Shown here: positions 42,401-52,938 of the stretch, piece by piece
How the letters are laid out: each line of letters opens with the position of its first letter
Numbering within the stretch: position 1 is the stretch's first letter
DNA from: Serratia rubidaea
GTDB lineage: Bacteria; Pseudomonadota; Gammaproteobacteria; Enterobacterales; Enterobacteriaceae
NCBI GenBank assembly: GCA_901472405.1
Contig: LR590463.1
Location: 930,001 to 994,000 of the forward strand
Direction of reading: 5' to 3'
DNA length: 64,000 nt
Translations under genes and position numbers: made by a program
The notes under the pieces: generated by a model
The model's database searches: none
What the model was told of the DNA's origin: nothing
What the model saw: only the letters and a program-made list of their open reading frames with translations

Positions 42401-42556
42401 TTTGTTGGCTTGTTGGCTTGTTCGGGCTTGTTGCCTTGTTGCGCTTGTTGGCTTGTTGGCTTTGTTGGCTTGTTGGCTTGTTGGCTTGTTGGCTTGTTGT
42501 TGTTGCTTGTTTGGCTTGTTGGCTTGTTGGCTTGTTGGCTTGTTGGCTTGTTGGTG
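42401..42556. repeat. GGCTTGTT octanucleotide tandem array
   Basis: About 18 head-to-tail units of GGCTTGTT (AACAAGCC on the minus strand), 12 of them perfect (for example 42407, 42415, 42467-42498, 42513-42552). Variants include GCCTTGTT, GCGCTTGTT and a GTTGTTGCTTGTTT interruption. It lies between the 3' ends of the siderophore reductase and relE, so it should not encode protein. All three plus frames stay open across it only because 8 is not a multiple of 3 and the unit has no stop. Confidence 0.95.
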
Positions 42557-42579
42557 GGGAAGATTATCGCTGGCGGCGT

Positions 42580-42867
42580 TTACTTCAGACGTTCGCTGCT
42601 TAATTGGTAAACGCTGCCTCGCTCCCGCTTACCGACGGCAACGACGGCTATCACCAAACAATCGTCGATCACTTCATAGACCAACCGAAATCCAGAGGCC
42701 CGCAGCTTGATTTTGTAACACCCCGGCATGCCACGTAGTTTCGCCGCGGGGATATGGGGATTTTCACAGCATTTCTTCAGCTTCTTGGCAAACTGTTGCT
42801 GTAGCGCTTTATCCAGCCTGTTCCACTCTTTCAGCGCAGACTCGCGGAATTTGACCTTGTAGGTCAT
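42580..42867 (-). CDS. relE: RelE-family toxin
   Basis: 95 residues, similar to E. coli RelE along its length (FRESALKEWNRLDKALQQQFAKKL, KLRGMPGCYKIKLRASGFRLVYEVID, VVAVGKRERGSVY). It retains the conserved basic and aromatic residues of the mRNA-cleaving toxin. It overlaps the antitoxin gene by 4 bases (ATGA), so the pair is co-translated. RelE toxins cleave mRNA in the ribosomal A site. Confidence 0.93.
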   Translation of the reverse strand: MTYKVKFRESALKEWNRLDKALQQQFAKKLKKCCENPHIPAAKLRGMPGCYKIKLRASGFRLVYEVIDDCLVIAVVAVGKRERGSVYQLSSERLK

Positions 42868-43115
42868 GTAAACTGGTCCAGATCGACGTCAATCAGTGCT
42901 TCGTTGCGACGCTCATTGACCAGCCTGACCAGTTCCTGCTCATCCAGCACGTCAAGCATTTGCTCGTACAGGGCTGCCGGTACGCAATAGAATGCGGGCT
43001 GATTACGGTTGAGGATGGCGACCGGATACCCTTCGCCGGCGTTGACCGTCCCCATGGGGTTTTTCTTCAGTTCGCTGATGCTGGCGCTGGTATCGCTCAG
43101 AATGATATTTGGCAC
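42864..43115 (-). CDS. Phd/YefM-family antitoxin (StbD-like)
   Basis: 83 residues from GTG 43115, behind a GGAGG ribosome site. The N-terminus MPNIILSDTSASISELKKNPMGTVNAGEGYPVAILNRNQPAFYCVP is the Phd/YefM DNA-binding fold; the C-terminal part (EQELVRLVNERRNEALIDVDLDQF) would wrap the toxin. A Phd-type antitoxin with a RelE-type toxin is the StbDE-like pairing. It should repress its own promoter. Confidence 0.92.
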   Translation of the reverse strand: MPNIILSDTSASISELKKNPMGTVNAGEGYPVAILNRNQPAFYCVPAALYEQMLDVLDEQELVRLVNERRNEALIDVDLDQFT

Positions 43116-43127
43116 GTTGCCTCCGCA

Positions 43128-43150
43128 TATGACCGCTTTAACTGGTCATA
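43128..43150. promoter_or_regulatory. Candidate antitoxin operator (TATGACC inverted repeat)
   Basis: TATGACC at 43128-43134 and GGTCATA at 43144-43150 form an inverted repeat 13 bases before the antitoxin start. A minus-strand -10 box TATAAT overlaps its upstream edge (about 43149-43154). Binding would block transcription, as expected for an autoregulated toxin-antitoxin operon. Confidence 0.65.
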
Positions 43151-43157
43151 TTATACA

Positions 43158-43189
43158 CACAACAAGACCTGTTAACAGGTCTTGTTGTG
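43158..43189. repeat. Perfect 32-base palindrome between yafV and the toxin-antitoxin pair
   Basis: The two halves are exact reverse complements centred on GTTAAC. It lies 9 bases beyond the yafV stop, so on the minus strand it may fold into a terminator for yafV-ybdL, though no T run follows. It may instead be a second regulator site for the antitoxin promoter just downstream. Confidence 0.75.
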
Positions 43190-43198
43190 GCCGGGGCG

Positions 43199-43974
43199 CT
43201 AATCGTGGCGCAGAAAATCGTCGGCATCGCGCCAGGCGGGGAAGGCGGTATGGTAGAGCTGCAGGTTCTCCAGCGACAGGTCGGCGTCCAGCCGGGCGGC
43301 CGCGCCGGACTCGGCGCTGGCCAGCGTTTCCCCCTGCGGGCTGATAATCAGGCTGTCGCCGCTGTAGCTCAGCCCGTTGCCGTCTTCGCCGACCCGGTTG
43401 CAGCCGGCGACATAGGCCTGGTTTTCAATGGCGCGCGCCGCCAGCAGCGTCTGCCAGTGCTGGCTGCGCGCTGCCGGCCAGTTGGCGACGTACAGCGCCA
43501 GATCATAATCCTGCTGACAGCGCGACCACACCGGGAAGCGCAGGTCGTAACAGATCTGCGGCAAAATCCGCCAGCCGCGCCACTCAAAGATTTCCCGTCG
43601 TTTGCCGGCCTGATAGTGCTGGTGCTCGCCGGCCATGCGGAACAGGTGGCGTTTTATCATATGCGTGCACCGTGCCGCCCGGCTCTACCAGCAGAAAACG
43701 GTTCACCGCCGCCTTGTCGGTTTGCAGCGCCACGCTGCCGGCAATGGCCGCGTTGGTTTTGATCGCCCAGCCGAGCAGCCAGTTAACCACCTTACGTTCA
43801 GGCAGCGCGCTGGCGCCAGCGTCCATCGCAAAGCCGGTGGTGAACATCTCCGGCAGCACGATCAGATCGCGGCCGTGAATATCGGCCAGCAGCCGGTCAA
43901 AGTGCTGCAGGTTGGCCTGCCCGTCGCGCCATGCCAGCGGTTGCTGCAACAGGGTAATTTTTTAAAGTCGACAT
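43199..43974 (-). CDS. yafV: Omega-amidase YafV (two frameshifts)
   Basis: 257 residues when repaired (E. coli YafV 256), nitrilase family. The Glu-Lys-Cys triad lies in LPEMFTTGF, YDKRHLF and PQICYDLRFP. It hydrolyses 2-oxoglutaramate and similar omega-amides. As written the start MSTLKITLLQQPLAW is disrupted by one extra A in the six-A run at 43958-43963, and the middle by one extra A near 43658. The start overlaps the ybdL stop by 13 bases, suggesting one transcript in which YafV removes the amide product of YbdL. Confidence 0.93.
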
Positions 43975-45123
43975 AACCGCTCCGCAGCCGCATCCAGCGT
44001 GTCATCCTGTTTGGCGAAACATAGCCGGATCAATTTATGAGGGAAAGGATCGGCGCAGAACACCGACAGCGGGATCGCCGCCACGCCAGCCTGCTCCGTT
44101 AACCAGCGGCAAAAACGCCACGTCGTCCAAATCCGACACGGCGCTGTAATCCGCCAGTAAGAAGTATGTACCTGCACAGGGCAGAATTTCCAGCCGGCTG
44201 CGGCTTAACGCCTGCACAAAGCGGTCGCGCTTGGCGCGATAAAAGACCGGCAGCTGTCGCCAGTGCTCCGGCTCGGCGCGCAGCATATCCGCCAGCGCCA
44301 GCTGGGCCGGGGTATTGACCGCAAAGGTCAGATACTGGTGCACCTTGCGCACTTCGGCGCTCAGCGCGGCCGGGGCGACGCAGTAACCCACTTTCCAACC
44401 GGTCATATGAAAGGTTTTGCCGAAGGAAGAGACGGCGATAGCCCGCTGGCGCAGTTGAGGGTGGGCCAGTACGCTGGCGTGGCCGTCATCGGCAAAGCAG
44501 ATGTGCTCGTACACCTCATCGCTGAGTACATAGATCTCCTGCCCGGCGATGGCCTGCCACAGCTGCTGCAGATCCTCGGCCTGCCAGACGGTGGCGGACG
44601 GGTTGTGCGGCGTATTGACGATCACCAGCCGGGTGCGCGGCGACAGCTGCTCGCGGAACTGTTGCCAGTCGACGTTAAACGCCGGCGGCTGCAGGGCGAT
44701 GCGTTTCATCACCCCGCCGCACAGTTGCACCGCCGGGGCGTAGCTGTCGTAGCTGGGGTCGAAGCTGATTACCTCATCCCCCGGCCGCACCAGCGCGCTG
44801 ATGGCGGCGAACAGCGCTTCGGTGGCGCCGGCGGTGACGGTCACTTCCGCCTCGGCGTCCGGGCGCCAGCCGTACAGTTCGGCGGTTTTATCGGCGATGG
44901 CCGTGCGCAGCGGCGCGACGCCGGTCATCGGCGCGTACTGGTTGGCACCCTGCTCAACGTGCCAGGCCAGCCGCTGTTTCAAATAGGCCGGGCCATCAAA
45001 GTCGGGAAAGCCCTGCGACAGGTTGATGGCCTGATGCTGCTGCGCCAGCGCGCTCATCTGGCTGAAAATGGTGGTGCCGAGAGCGGGCAGTTTACTGTCG
45101 GGAGTCGGTGCGGAAAGCGTCAT
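43962..45123 (-). CDS. ybdL: Methionine aminotransferase YbdL/MtnE (frameshifted)
   Basis: 386 residues when repaired, as in E. coli YbdL. Class I PLP aminotransferase: GANQYAPMTGVAPLR, TVTAGATEAL, NTPHNPSATVW, SDEVYEH and the PLP lysine in SSFGKTFHMTGWK. It transaminates 2-oxo-4-methylthiobutanoate to methionine, the last step of methionine salvage, with glutamine as a likely donor. One extra T in a five-T run near 44115 breaks the frame; the C-terminus CRWLTEQAGVAAIPLSVFC continues to 43962. It is divergent from mtnBCD across a MetJ-type operator. Confidence 0.94.
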
Positions 45124-45191
45124 AAGCGATGTGGTGCCCCATTATGCTGATGTTGCTGACAATATAGCACGATGCTAGTATCTGGCAATCA

Positions 45192-45207
45192 AGACGTTTA
45201 GATGGCT
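45192..45207. promoter_or_regulatory. MetJ-type operator between ybdL and mtnB
   Basis: Two adjoining 8-base met boxes: AGACGTTT (45192-45199, 7 of 8 to AGACGTCT) and AGATGGCT (45200-45207, 6 of 8). They lie in the 134-base divergent spacer, so SAM-bound MetJ should repress ybdL-yafV and mtnBCD together. Confidence 0.75.
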
Positions 45208-45257
45208 ATTTGTGCGGGTCGCCGGCGTCACCATGCTTTTTCTACTGCGGGATACCC

Positions 45258-45871
45258 ATGAGCGAAAATGAGCAACTCAGCGCGCTGCTGGCCGCTTGTC
45301 ACTGGATTGGCGACAAGGGCTGGTGCCCGGCTACCGGCGGCAACATGTCGCTGCGCCTGAATCATGAATACTGTCTGGTGACGGAATCAGGCAAAGATAA
45401 GGGCAGCCTGCGGCAGCAGGATTTTCTGCCGGTGGAGATCGCCAGCAACCATGCGCCGGACGGACGTACGCCGTCGGCGGAGACCGGCCTGCATACGCTG
45501 CTGTACCGGCTCTACCCGCAGGTGAGCGCGGTATTGCATACCCATTCGGTGAATGCCACGGTATTGTCGCGGGTGGAACAGGGCGACGCGCTGCGGTTGC
45601 AGGGCTATGAAATGCAAAAATCCCTCAGCGGCCAGCGCAGCCATCAGGACGTGGTGAGCATCCCGATTTTCGACAACGATCAGGATATTCCCCGGCTGGC
45701 GGCGCAGGTGGCGGCCTATGCCGAACGGACGCCGCTGGCGTACGGTTTTCTGGTGCGCGGCCACGGTCTGTACTGCTGGGGCGGCAAGTGCAGGAAGCGC
45801 GCCGCCATCTTGAAGGGCTGGAGTTTTTATTCCAGTGTGAGCTGCAACGTCGTTTACTGGAGGCGCAATGA
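45258..45871 (+). CDS. mtnB: Methylthioribulose-1-phosphate dehydratase (frameshifted)
   Basis: 204 residues when repaired, class II aldolase/adducin family. It starts [33 protein letters not shown] at 45258. The zinc histidines lie in [13 protein letters not shown] and GHGLYCWG, with the catalytic Glu in the [15 protein letters not shown] region. It dehydrates methylthioribulose 1-phosphate. One G is missing near 45781; the tail [29 protein letters not shown] then ends at a TGA overlapping mtnC as ATGA. Confidence 0.94.
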
Positions 45872-46554
45872 TTCGCGCGATTGTTACCGATATTGAAGGC
45901 ACCACCAGCGATATCCGCTTTGTGCATCAGGTGCTGTTTCCCTATGCCCGCCGGCATCTGGCCGATTATGTGCGCCGCCATGCGGATCGTGACGAAGTGG
46001 CCGCCGCGCTGGCGGCGCTGCGGGTTGAAATCGCCCAGCCGCAGGCCGACGACGAGCAGCTGATCGCCACGCTGTACCGTTTTATGGATGAAGATCGCAA
46101 GTCCACCGCGCTGAAGGCGCTGCAGGGCATCGTCTGGCGCAGCGGCTATCACAACGGCGATTTTCGCGGTCATCTCTATCCGGAGGTGGCGGAACAGCTG
46201 GCGGCGTGGCAGCGGCAGGGCATCGGGCTGTATGTATACTCCTCCGGCTCGGTCGAAGCGCAGAAACTGCTGTTCGGCTACAGCGAAGCCGGCGATCTGC
46301 AGCCGTTGTTCAGCGGCTACTTTGATACCCGCGTCGGCGCCAAGCGTGAGGTGGGGTCCTACCGCAATATTGCCGCGGACATCGGGCTGGCGCCGTCGGA
46401 GCTGCTGTTCCTGTCCGATATCCGCCAGGAGCTGGATGCGGCGTGCGACGCCGGCTGGCACGGTTGCCAGCTGATTCGCGGCGAGGAGGATCCGGACAGC
46501 CGCCACCCGCAGGTTAACCGTTTTGATCGCATCGACTTAGGGGAGTTTTGCTGA
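45868..46554 (+). CDS. mtnC: 2,3-diketo-5-methylthiopentyl-1-phosphate enolase-phosphatase
   Basis: 228 residues, intact, HAD superfamily. It has [24 protein letters not shown] (motif I, with the first Asp), [13 protein letters not shown] (motif II), the motif III lysine in GAKREVGSY and [12 protein letters not shown] (motif IV). It enolises and dephosphorylates the MtnB product to the acireductone. It shares a base with the mtnD start. Confidence 0.95.
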   Translation: MIRAIVTDIEGTTSDIRFVHQVLFPYARRHLADYVRRHADRDEVAAALAALRVEIAQPQADDEQLIATLYRFMDEDRKSTALKALQGIVWRSGYHNGDFRGHLYPEVAEQLAAWQRQGIGLYVYSSGSVEAQKLLFGYSEAGDLQPLFSGYFDTRVGAKREVGSYRNIAADIGLAPSELLFLSDIRQELDAACDAGWHGCQLIRGEEDPDSRHPQVNRFDRIDLGEFC

Positions 46555-47096
46555 TGAGCGCCTTGACTATTTATAGCGATGAACAGCCGCAGCAGCCGCT
46601 GTGGCAGAGCCGCGACGGCGAACAGATACGCCGGCAGCTGGAGCAGGTCGGCGTGCGCTTTGAACGCTGGCAGGCCGACCGTGAGTTAGGGGATGATCCG
46701 CAGCCGGAGGCGGTGATCGCCGCCTATCAGCATGCCATCGATCGGCTGGTGGCGGAAAAGGGCTACCAAAGCTGGGATGTGATCGCCATGCGTCCGGATC
46801 ATCCGCAGCGCGAGGCGCTGCGGCAGAAGTTTTTGTCGGAGCATACCCACGGCGAAGATGAGGTCCGCTTCTTTGTGGAGGGCGCCGGGCTGTTTTGCCT
46901 GCATCTGAACCAGCGGGTATACCAGATCCTGTGTGAGAAAAACGATCTGATCTCGGTACCGGCCCACACGCCGCACTGGTTTGATATGGGGGCCGCGCCG
47001 CATTTTACCGCCATCCGCGTATTTGATAACCCGGAAGGGTGGATCGCGCAATTCACCGGCGACCCGATTGCCGGCGCATTTCCGCGTCTGGATTAG
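46554..47096 (+). CDS. mtnD: Acireductone dioxygenase
   Basis: 180 residues, intact, cupin fold. Metal ligands lie in [12 protein letters not shown] (His-x-His-x4-Glu) and in HTPHWFDMG. It cleaves acireductone to 2-oxo-4-methylthiobutanoate and formate (Fe form), the keto acid used by YbdL. ATG 46554 is chosen for its AGGGGAG ribosome site and its overlap with the mtnC stop; the TTG six bases upstream is less likely. Confidence 0.95.
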   Translation: MSALTIYSDEQPQQPLWQSRDGEQIRRQLEQVGVRFERWQADRELGDDPQPEAVIAAYQHAIDRLVAEKGYQSWDVIAMRPDHPQREALRQKFLSEHTHGEDEVRFFVEGAGLFCLHLNQRVYQILCEKNDLISVPAHTPHWFDMGAAPHFTAIRVFDNPEGWIAQFTGDPIAGAFPRLD

Positions 47097-47145
47097 GACG
47101 CCGCGTTATCAACGGGGCCGGCGGCCCCGTTTCCCCGTTTCCCCG

Positions 47146-48174
<1,029 letters not shown>

Positions 48175-48245
48175 AGCAGTTAAATCCTTGTTACGAGCGT
48201 ATTGCATCTGTAACGCTATTCTGCCAACATGAATTTCGGATGTAT

Positions 48246-48269
48246 AGATGTCCAAATGCCTTTACGTCT
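48246..48269. promoter_or_regulatory. MetJ-type operator between mtnA and mtnK
   Basis: Three consecutive 8-base units: AGATGTCC (6 of 8 to AGACGTCT), AAATGCCT (5 of 8) and TTACGTCT (6 of 8). MetJ binds tandem, often imperfect, met boxes. The site lies midway in the 140-base divergent spacer and could control both genes. Confidence 0.68.
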
Positions 48270-48314
48270 AAAAAAAACAAGATCCTGTTTGTCAGTGATA
48301 CCAGAGGGGTTGAG

Positions 48315-49514
48315 ATGTCGCTTTACCGTACCTTTACGGCAGCCGATGCCGTTGAATACGCCCGCCAGTTCGGACAGCTGGCCGATCCGCACACGCTGGT
48401 CAGCGCCGAGGAGATTGGCGACGGCAACCTGAACCTGGTGTTTAAAATCCGCGATCGGGAAGGCGTCAGCCGGCTTATCGTCAAGCAGGCGCTGCCGTAC
48501 GTGCGCTGCGTCGGCGAGTCCTGGCCGCTGACGCTCGACCGGGCGCGCATCGAGGCGGAAACGCTGCTGACCCACGGCGAGTTCTGCCCGCGCCATACCG
48601 CGCGCGTAGTGCATCATGATGCGGAACTGGCGGTGATGGTGCAGGAAGATCTCTCCGACCACCAAATCTGGCGCCAGGCGCTGATCGCCGGGCATTATTA
48701 TCCGCTGGCGGTCGGTCAGCTGGCGGAGTATCTGGCGCAGACGCTGTTCCACACCTCTGATTTTTACCAGGACGCGCAGCAGAAAAAGGCGCAGGTCAGC
48801 CGCTTTACCAATCCTGAGCTGTGCCAGATCACTGAAGACCTGTTTTTCAGCGATCCTTACTGCGACCACGAGCGCAACCAGTTTGATGAGGCGCTGTTGC
48901 CGCTGGTGCGCGAACTGCGCCACGACGCCACGCTGAAGCTGGCGGTCGCCGGGCTGAAGCACCGCTTTCTCAGCAAAGCCGAAGCGTTATTGCACGGCGA
49001 CATTCACAGCGGGTCGATATTTGTCGCCGAAGGGCGGCTGAAGGCGATCGACGCTGAGTTCGGCTTCTACGGGCCGATGGGCTTTGACATGGGCACCGCG
49101 CTGGGCAACCTGCTGCTGAACTACTGCGGGCTGCCGGGGCTGCTTGGCCCGCGCGACGCCGCCGCCGGCCGCGAACAGCGGCTGCAGGACGTGCGTGAGC
49201 TGTGGCTGATTTTTGCCGATCGCTTTTTGGCGCTGTGCCAGCAAAAAACCGCAGACGCCGCGCTGGCGGCCTCCGGCTATGCCGAGCAGTTCCTGCAGCA
49301 GGTCTGGCAGGACGCGGTGGGCTATTGCGGCACCGAGCTGATTCGCCGCACCATCGGTCTGGCGCACGTCGCCGATCTGGATGCGATAGAGGATGCCGAG
49401 ATGCGCGCGGAGTGTCAGCGTAATGCGCTGAGTCTGGGCCGGGCGCTGATCGTTAACGCGCCGCCGATAACCAACGTCGATGAACTGCTGGCGCGCATTC
49501 GCCAGTACAGTTAA
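48315..49514 (+). CDS. mtnK: S-methyl-5-thioribose kinase
   Basis: 399 residues, intact, the usual family length. Aminoglycoside phosphotransferase-like kinase: [11 protein letters not shown] (nucleotide loop), [13 protein letters not shown] (catalytic HGD motif) and [27 protein letters not shown] (metal-binding DxE). It phosphorylates methylthioribose made from methylthioadenosine. Start 48315 ([13 protein letters not shown]) follows AGAGGGGTTGAG; the in-frame upstream ATG-like start is rejected because it would span the MetJ operator. Confidence 0.95.
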   Translation: MSLYRTFTAADAVEYARQFGQLADPHTLVSAEEIGDGNLNLVFKIRDREGVSRLIVKQALPYVRCVGESWPLTLDRARIEAETLLTHGEFCPRHTARVVHHDAELAVMVQEDLSDHQIWRQALIAGHYYPLAVGQLAEYLAQTLFHTSDFYQDAQQKKAQVSRFTNPELCQITEDLFFSDPYCDHERNQFDEALLPLVRELRHDATLKLAVAGLKHRFLSKAEALLHGDIHSGSIFVAEGRLKAIDAEFGFYGPMGFDMGTALGNLLLNYCGLPGLLGPRDAAAGREQRLQDVRELWLIFADRFLALCQQKTADAALAASGYAEQFLQQVWQDAVGYCGTELIRRTIGLAHVADLDAIEDAEMRAECQRNALSLGRALIVNAPPITNVDELLARIRQYS

Positions 49515-49536
49515 GGGAACGGCGGCAGGAATAACA

Positions 49537-49561
49537 AAGGGGCGAAGATCGCCCCTTTTTC
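49537..49561. terminator. Terminator between mtnK and fadE
   Basis: AGGGGCG, loop AAGAT, CGCCCCT followed by six T, with an A run on the other side, so it can serve both converging genes. Confidence 0.88.
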
Positions 49562-49576
49562 TCAGGAAGAGTACGC

Positions 49577-52032
49577 TTACGCCGCTTCAGTATGCTGGCG
49601 GCGTTTCTCCTGCGGCTGCGGCTTTTCCGGCTGCTGCGCCGCCAGCGCTTCCGGCGCGAAGTCATCGACGTTGATGGAACGCAGACGGCTCTCTTCGGCC
49701 TTGGTCAGGATGCGCGCTTCGTCATCGCTGATTTTGCCTTCTTCCAGCGCGCGCTGCGCCAGACGATCCAGCCGGGTGAACGGCAGGCTCTTGCCGGCTT
49801 CTTTACACAGGCGGGCGTGAATCGGCTCGGCGGCAATCACATCCTCCAACGCCTCTTCCAGCAGGCCGATTGGGTTATGCGCGCTGGCGGTCAGGTACTG
49901 GCCGCGCCCCAGACGGCTGCGGGTGGCGGAAGGCTGCTGCAGGATCTTCGCCAACTGATGATCCAGACGATCGGACGGCGCCTGGTGCACGCGGCCGAAC
50001 GGCAGGATCACCAGCCGCAGCGCTCCGGCGATAAAGCGGTTCGGGAAGTTGCGCAGCAGATCGTCCAGCGCCTGTTCGGCCTGATGCAGACAGTCCTGCA
50101 CGCCCCAGTGCACCAGCGGCAGATCGTCTTTCTGACGTCCTTCGTCTTCAAAGCGCTTCAGCGTGGCGGAGGCCAGGTACATCTGGCTGAGGATATCCCC
50201 CAAACGGCGGAGATCCGCTCGCGACGCTTCAGGTCGCCGCCCAGCACGCCCATGGAAACGTCCGACAGCAGCGCCAGGTTGGCGCTCAGGCGGTTCAGCT
50301 GCTGGTAGTAGCGGCGGTGGCGTCTTTGGTCGGCGAGAAGCTGGTGCGGCCGTTGGTCAGGCCGAGCCAGAAGCTGCGCACCTTGTTGCTGCCGACGTGG
50401 CCGAGGTGGCCGAACAGCGCCTGGTCGAAGCCGGCCAGATCGTTGTTCTGCGCCGCCGCCATTTCCTGCAGCACGTAAGGATGGCAGCGGATCGCCCCCT
50501 GACCGAAGATCATCATGGTGCGGGTCAGGATATTGGCCCCTTCCACGGTAATGGCGATCGGCGCGCCCTGGTAGGCGCGGGCCAGGAAGTTGGACTCGCC
50601 CAGCATAATGCCCTTGCCGCCGGCGATATCCATGGCGTCAATCGTTGACTGCTGGCCGCGGTGGGTGCAGTGATACTTGACGATAGCGGACAGCACCGCC
50701 GGTTTTTTCGCCCTGCACCAGCGCATAGGTAATCAGCGAGGCGGCGGCGTCCATCACATAGGTGTTGCCGGCGATGCGCGCCAGCGGCTCTTCGATCCCC
50801 TCCATCTTGCCGATGGCGATCTTGAACTGACGGCGGATATGGGCGTAGGCGCCGATGCCCAGCGCCAGCGATTTCACGCTGCCGGTAGAGTTGGAAGGCA
50901 GCGTGATGCCGCGGCCGACCGACAGGCATTCAACCAGCATGCGCCAGCCCTGACCGGCCATTTTCGGCCCGCCGATAATGTAGTCGATCGGCACGAAGAC
51001 GTCGGTGCCGCGCGTCGGGCCGTTCTGGAACGGAATATTCAGCGGGAAGTGGCGGTTGCCGATTTCCACGCCCGGCGTGCTGGTCGGGATCAGCGCGCAG
51101 GTGATGCCCGGCGCTTCGTTGTCGCTCAGCAGGTGATTCGGGTCGTACAGTTTGAACGCCAGGCCGAGCACGGTGGCTACCGGCGCCAGCGTGATATAGC
51201 GCTTGTTCCAGGTCAGGCGCATGCCCAGCACCTGTTCGCCTTGCCACTCGCCCATGCACACGGTGCCAACGTCCGGGATGGCGCCGGCGTCGGAGCCGGC
51301 CTCAGGGCTGGTCAGCGCAAAGCACGGGATCTCTTCGCCGCGCGCCAGGCCCGGCAGGTAGCGGTTTTTCTGCTCTTCGGTGCCGTAGTGTTGCAGCAGT
51401 TCGCCCGGGCCGAGGGAGTTCGGTACGCCGACGGTGATCGCCAGAATGCCGGAGACGCCCGCCAGTTTCTGCAGTACGCGCGCCTGAGCGTACGGCGAGA
51501 ACTCCAGCCCGCCGAACTCTTTTTTGATGATCATGGCGAAGAAGCGGTGCTCTTTCAGGTATGCCCACAGCTCCGGCGGCAGATCGGCCAGCTCATGGGT
51601 GATCTGGAAGTCGTTGGCCATCCGGCAGGCTTCTTCCACCGGGCCGTCGATAAACGCCTGCTCTTCGGCGCTCAGCTGCGGTTGCGGGTAGTTGTGCAGT
51701 TTGTTCCAGTCCGGCGCGCCGCGGAACAGGTCGCCTTCCCACCAGGTGGTGCCGGCGTCGATCGCCTCTTTCTCGGTGGTGGACATCGGCGGCATCACTT
51801 TGCGGAACGCTTTTAACGCCGGCGCGGACAGCCAGCCGCGGCGCAGCGAGGTGACGTTCAGCGGCAGCAGGATTACGGCCAGCGGCAGCAGCATCCAGAA
51901 ACTCCACAGGCCGATGGCGCCCATGACGGCGGTATAGGCCAGCAGCAGCAGGCAGCTGAGCATCAGGCTTACCCGGTGGTAAAACAGCACGCTGATAAGC
52001 GCCAGTAAAACAACAATGCTAAGAACCATCAT
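49577..52032 (-). CDS. fadE: Acyl-CoA dehydrogenase FadE (three frameshifts)
   Basis: About 818 residues when repaired (E. coli FadE 814). Two N-terminal membrane segments (residues 5-25 and 28-55) anchor it. The core has [33 protein letters not shown], the helical domain around [23 protein letters not shown], and the C-terminal [12 protein letters not shown]. It is the first dehydrogenation step of fatty-acid beta-oxidation. Breaks: one extra A near 50708, and missing bases near 50322 and 50207. A FadR operator lies just upstream. Confidence 0.95.
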
Positions 52033-52052
52033 GATTACAGCTCCTAAGTCGT

Positions 52053-52069
52053 AAGAGGTCTGACCTGTT
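52053..52069. promoter_or_regulatory. FadR operator upstream of fadE
   Basis: Read on the minus strand, AACAGGTCAGACCTCTT matches the FadR consensus AACTGGTCNGACCTGTT at 14 of the 16 fixed positions, with the GGTC-N-GACC core intact. It lies about 20 bases before the fadE start, where FadR represses fadE in the absence of long-chain acyl-CoA. Confidence 0.85.
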
Positions 52070-52279
52070 TGGTGTATAGATTGGTTTTAGTTCAGGCGAT
52101 TGTTTTTATCAATGCATTTACACTTTAATTACAACTCAGGTCACAAACTGACAGCACCAAAGGTCAAAAAACGCGGGACGTCCTCAACCGATGCGCTGTT
52201 TAGCGCGCAGTGCTTCTCGGTTTTTCCCCGATCCGTTACACTGCAAGGCGGAAGATTGACGATAAAAAGAGGCTATCTC

Positions 52280-52861
52280 ATGTACCACGACCTGATTCGC
52301 AGTGAACTGAATGAAGCGGCGGATACGCTGGCGAAATTTATCAGCGATGACGCCAACATCGACGCCATTCAGCGCGCCGCCGTTTTGCTGGCCGATTCCT
52401 TTAAAGCCGGCGGCAAGGTGATCTCCTGCGGCAACGGCGGTTCGCACTGCGACGCGATGCATTTCGCCGAAGAGCTGACCGGCCGCTACCGCGAGAACCG
52501 TCCGGGCTACCCGGCGATTGCTATTTCCGACGTCAGCCACCTGTCCTGCGTCAGCAACGACTTTGGCTACGACTACGTGTTCTCCCGCTACGTGGAAGCG
52601 GTGGGACGTGAAGGCGACGTGCTGCTGGGCATCTCTACCTCCGGCAACTCCGGCAACATCATCAAGGCGATTGAAGCGGCGCGCGCCCAAGGGATGAAAG
52701 TGATCACCCTGACCGGCAAAGACGGCGGTAAAATGGCCGGCTCCGCCGATGTGGAAATCCGTGTGCCGCACTTCGGCTACGCTGACCGCATTCAGGAAAT
52801 CCACATTAAAGCGATTCATATCTTGATTCAGCTGATCGAAAAAGAGATGGTTAAGGCTTAA
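52280..52861 (+). CDS. gmhA: Phosphoheptose (sedoheptulose-7-phosphate) isomerase
   Basis: 193 residues (E. coli 192), SIS domain. Conserved: [45 protein letters not shown] and [16 protein letters not shown]. It makes D-glycero-D-manno-heptose 7-phosphate for the LPS inner core. Start 52280 ([17 protein letters not shown]) follows AAAGAGG; the longer upstream frame is not supported by the family. Confidence 0.96.
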   Translation: MYHDLIRSELNEAADTLAKFISDDANIDAIQRAAVLLADSFKAGGKVISCGNGGSHCDAMHFAEELTGRYRENRPGYPAIAISDVSHLSCVSNDFGYDYVFSRYVEAVGREGDVLLGISTSGNSGNIIKAIEAARAQGMKVITLTGKDGGKMAGSADVEIRVPHFGYADRIQEIHIKAIHILIQLIEKEMVKA

Positions 52862-52866
52862 GGGCC

Positions 52867-52890
52867 TACGGGGGCCACGCGTCCCCCGTA
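52867..52890 (+). terminator. Hairpin after gmhA
   Basis: TACGGGGG and CCCCCGTA pair across an 8-base loop, 6 bases after the gmhA stop. No T run follows, and yafJ starts 49 bases on, so it may only partly terminate. Confidence 0.45.
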
Positions 52891-52938
52891 TTCATGATGT
52901 AGGGGCGCGCGGCGCCCACTATGAAGGAGTGGTTTTCG

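Noticed and set aside
42401..42556. CRISPR array
   Set aside because: Units are 8 bases with no spacers, and no cas gene is nearby.
42402..42710. Open frames encoding LLACWLVG-type repeats
   Set aside because: The GGCTTGTT unit has no stop in any plus frame, so all three frames are open by construction; the array lies between converging genes.
45124..45257. SAM riboswitch upstream of the mtn genes
   Set aside because: The spacers are too short and show no riboswitch core; the met-box repeats explain control better.
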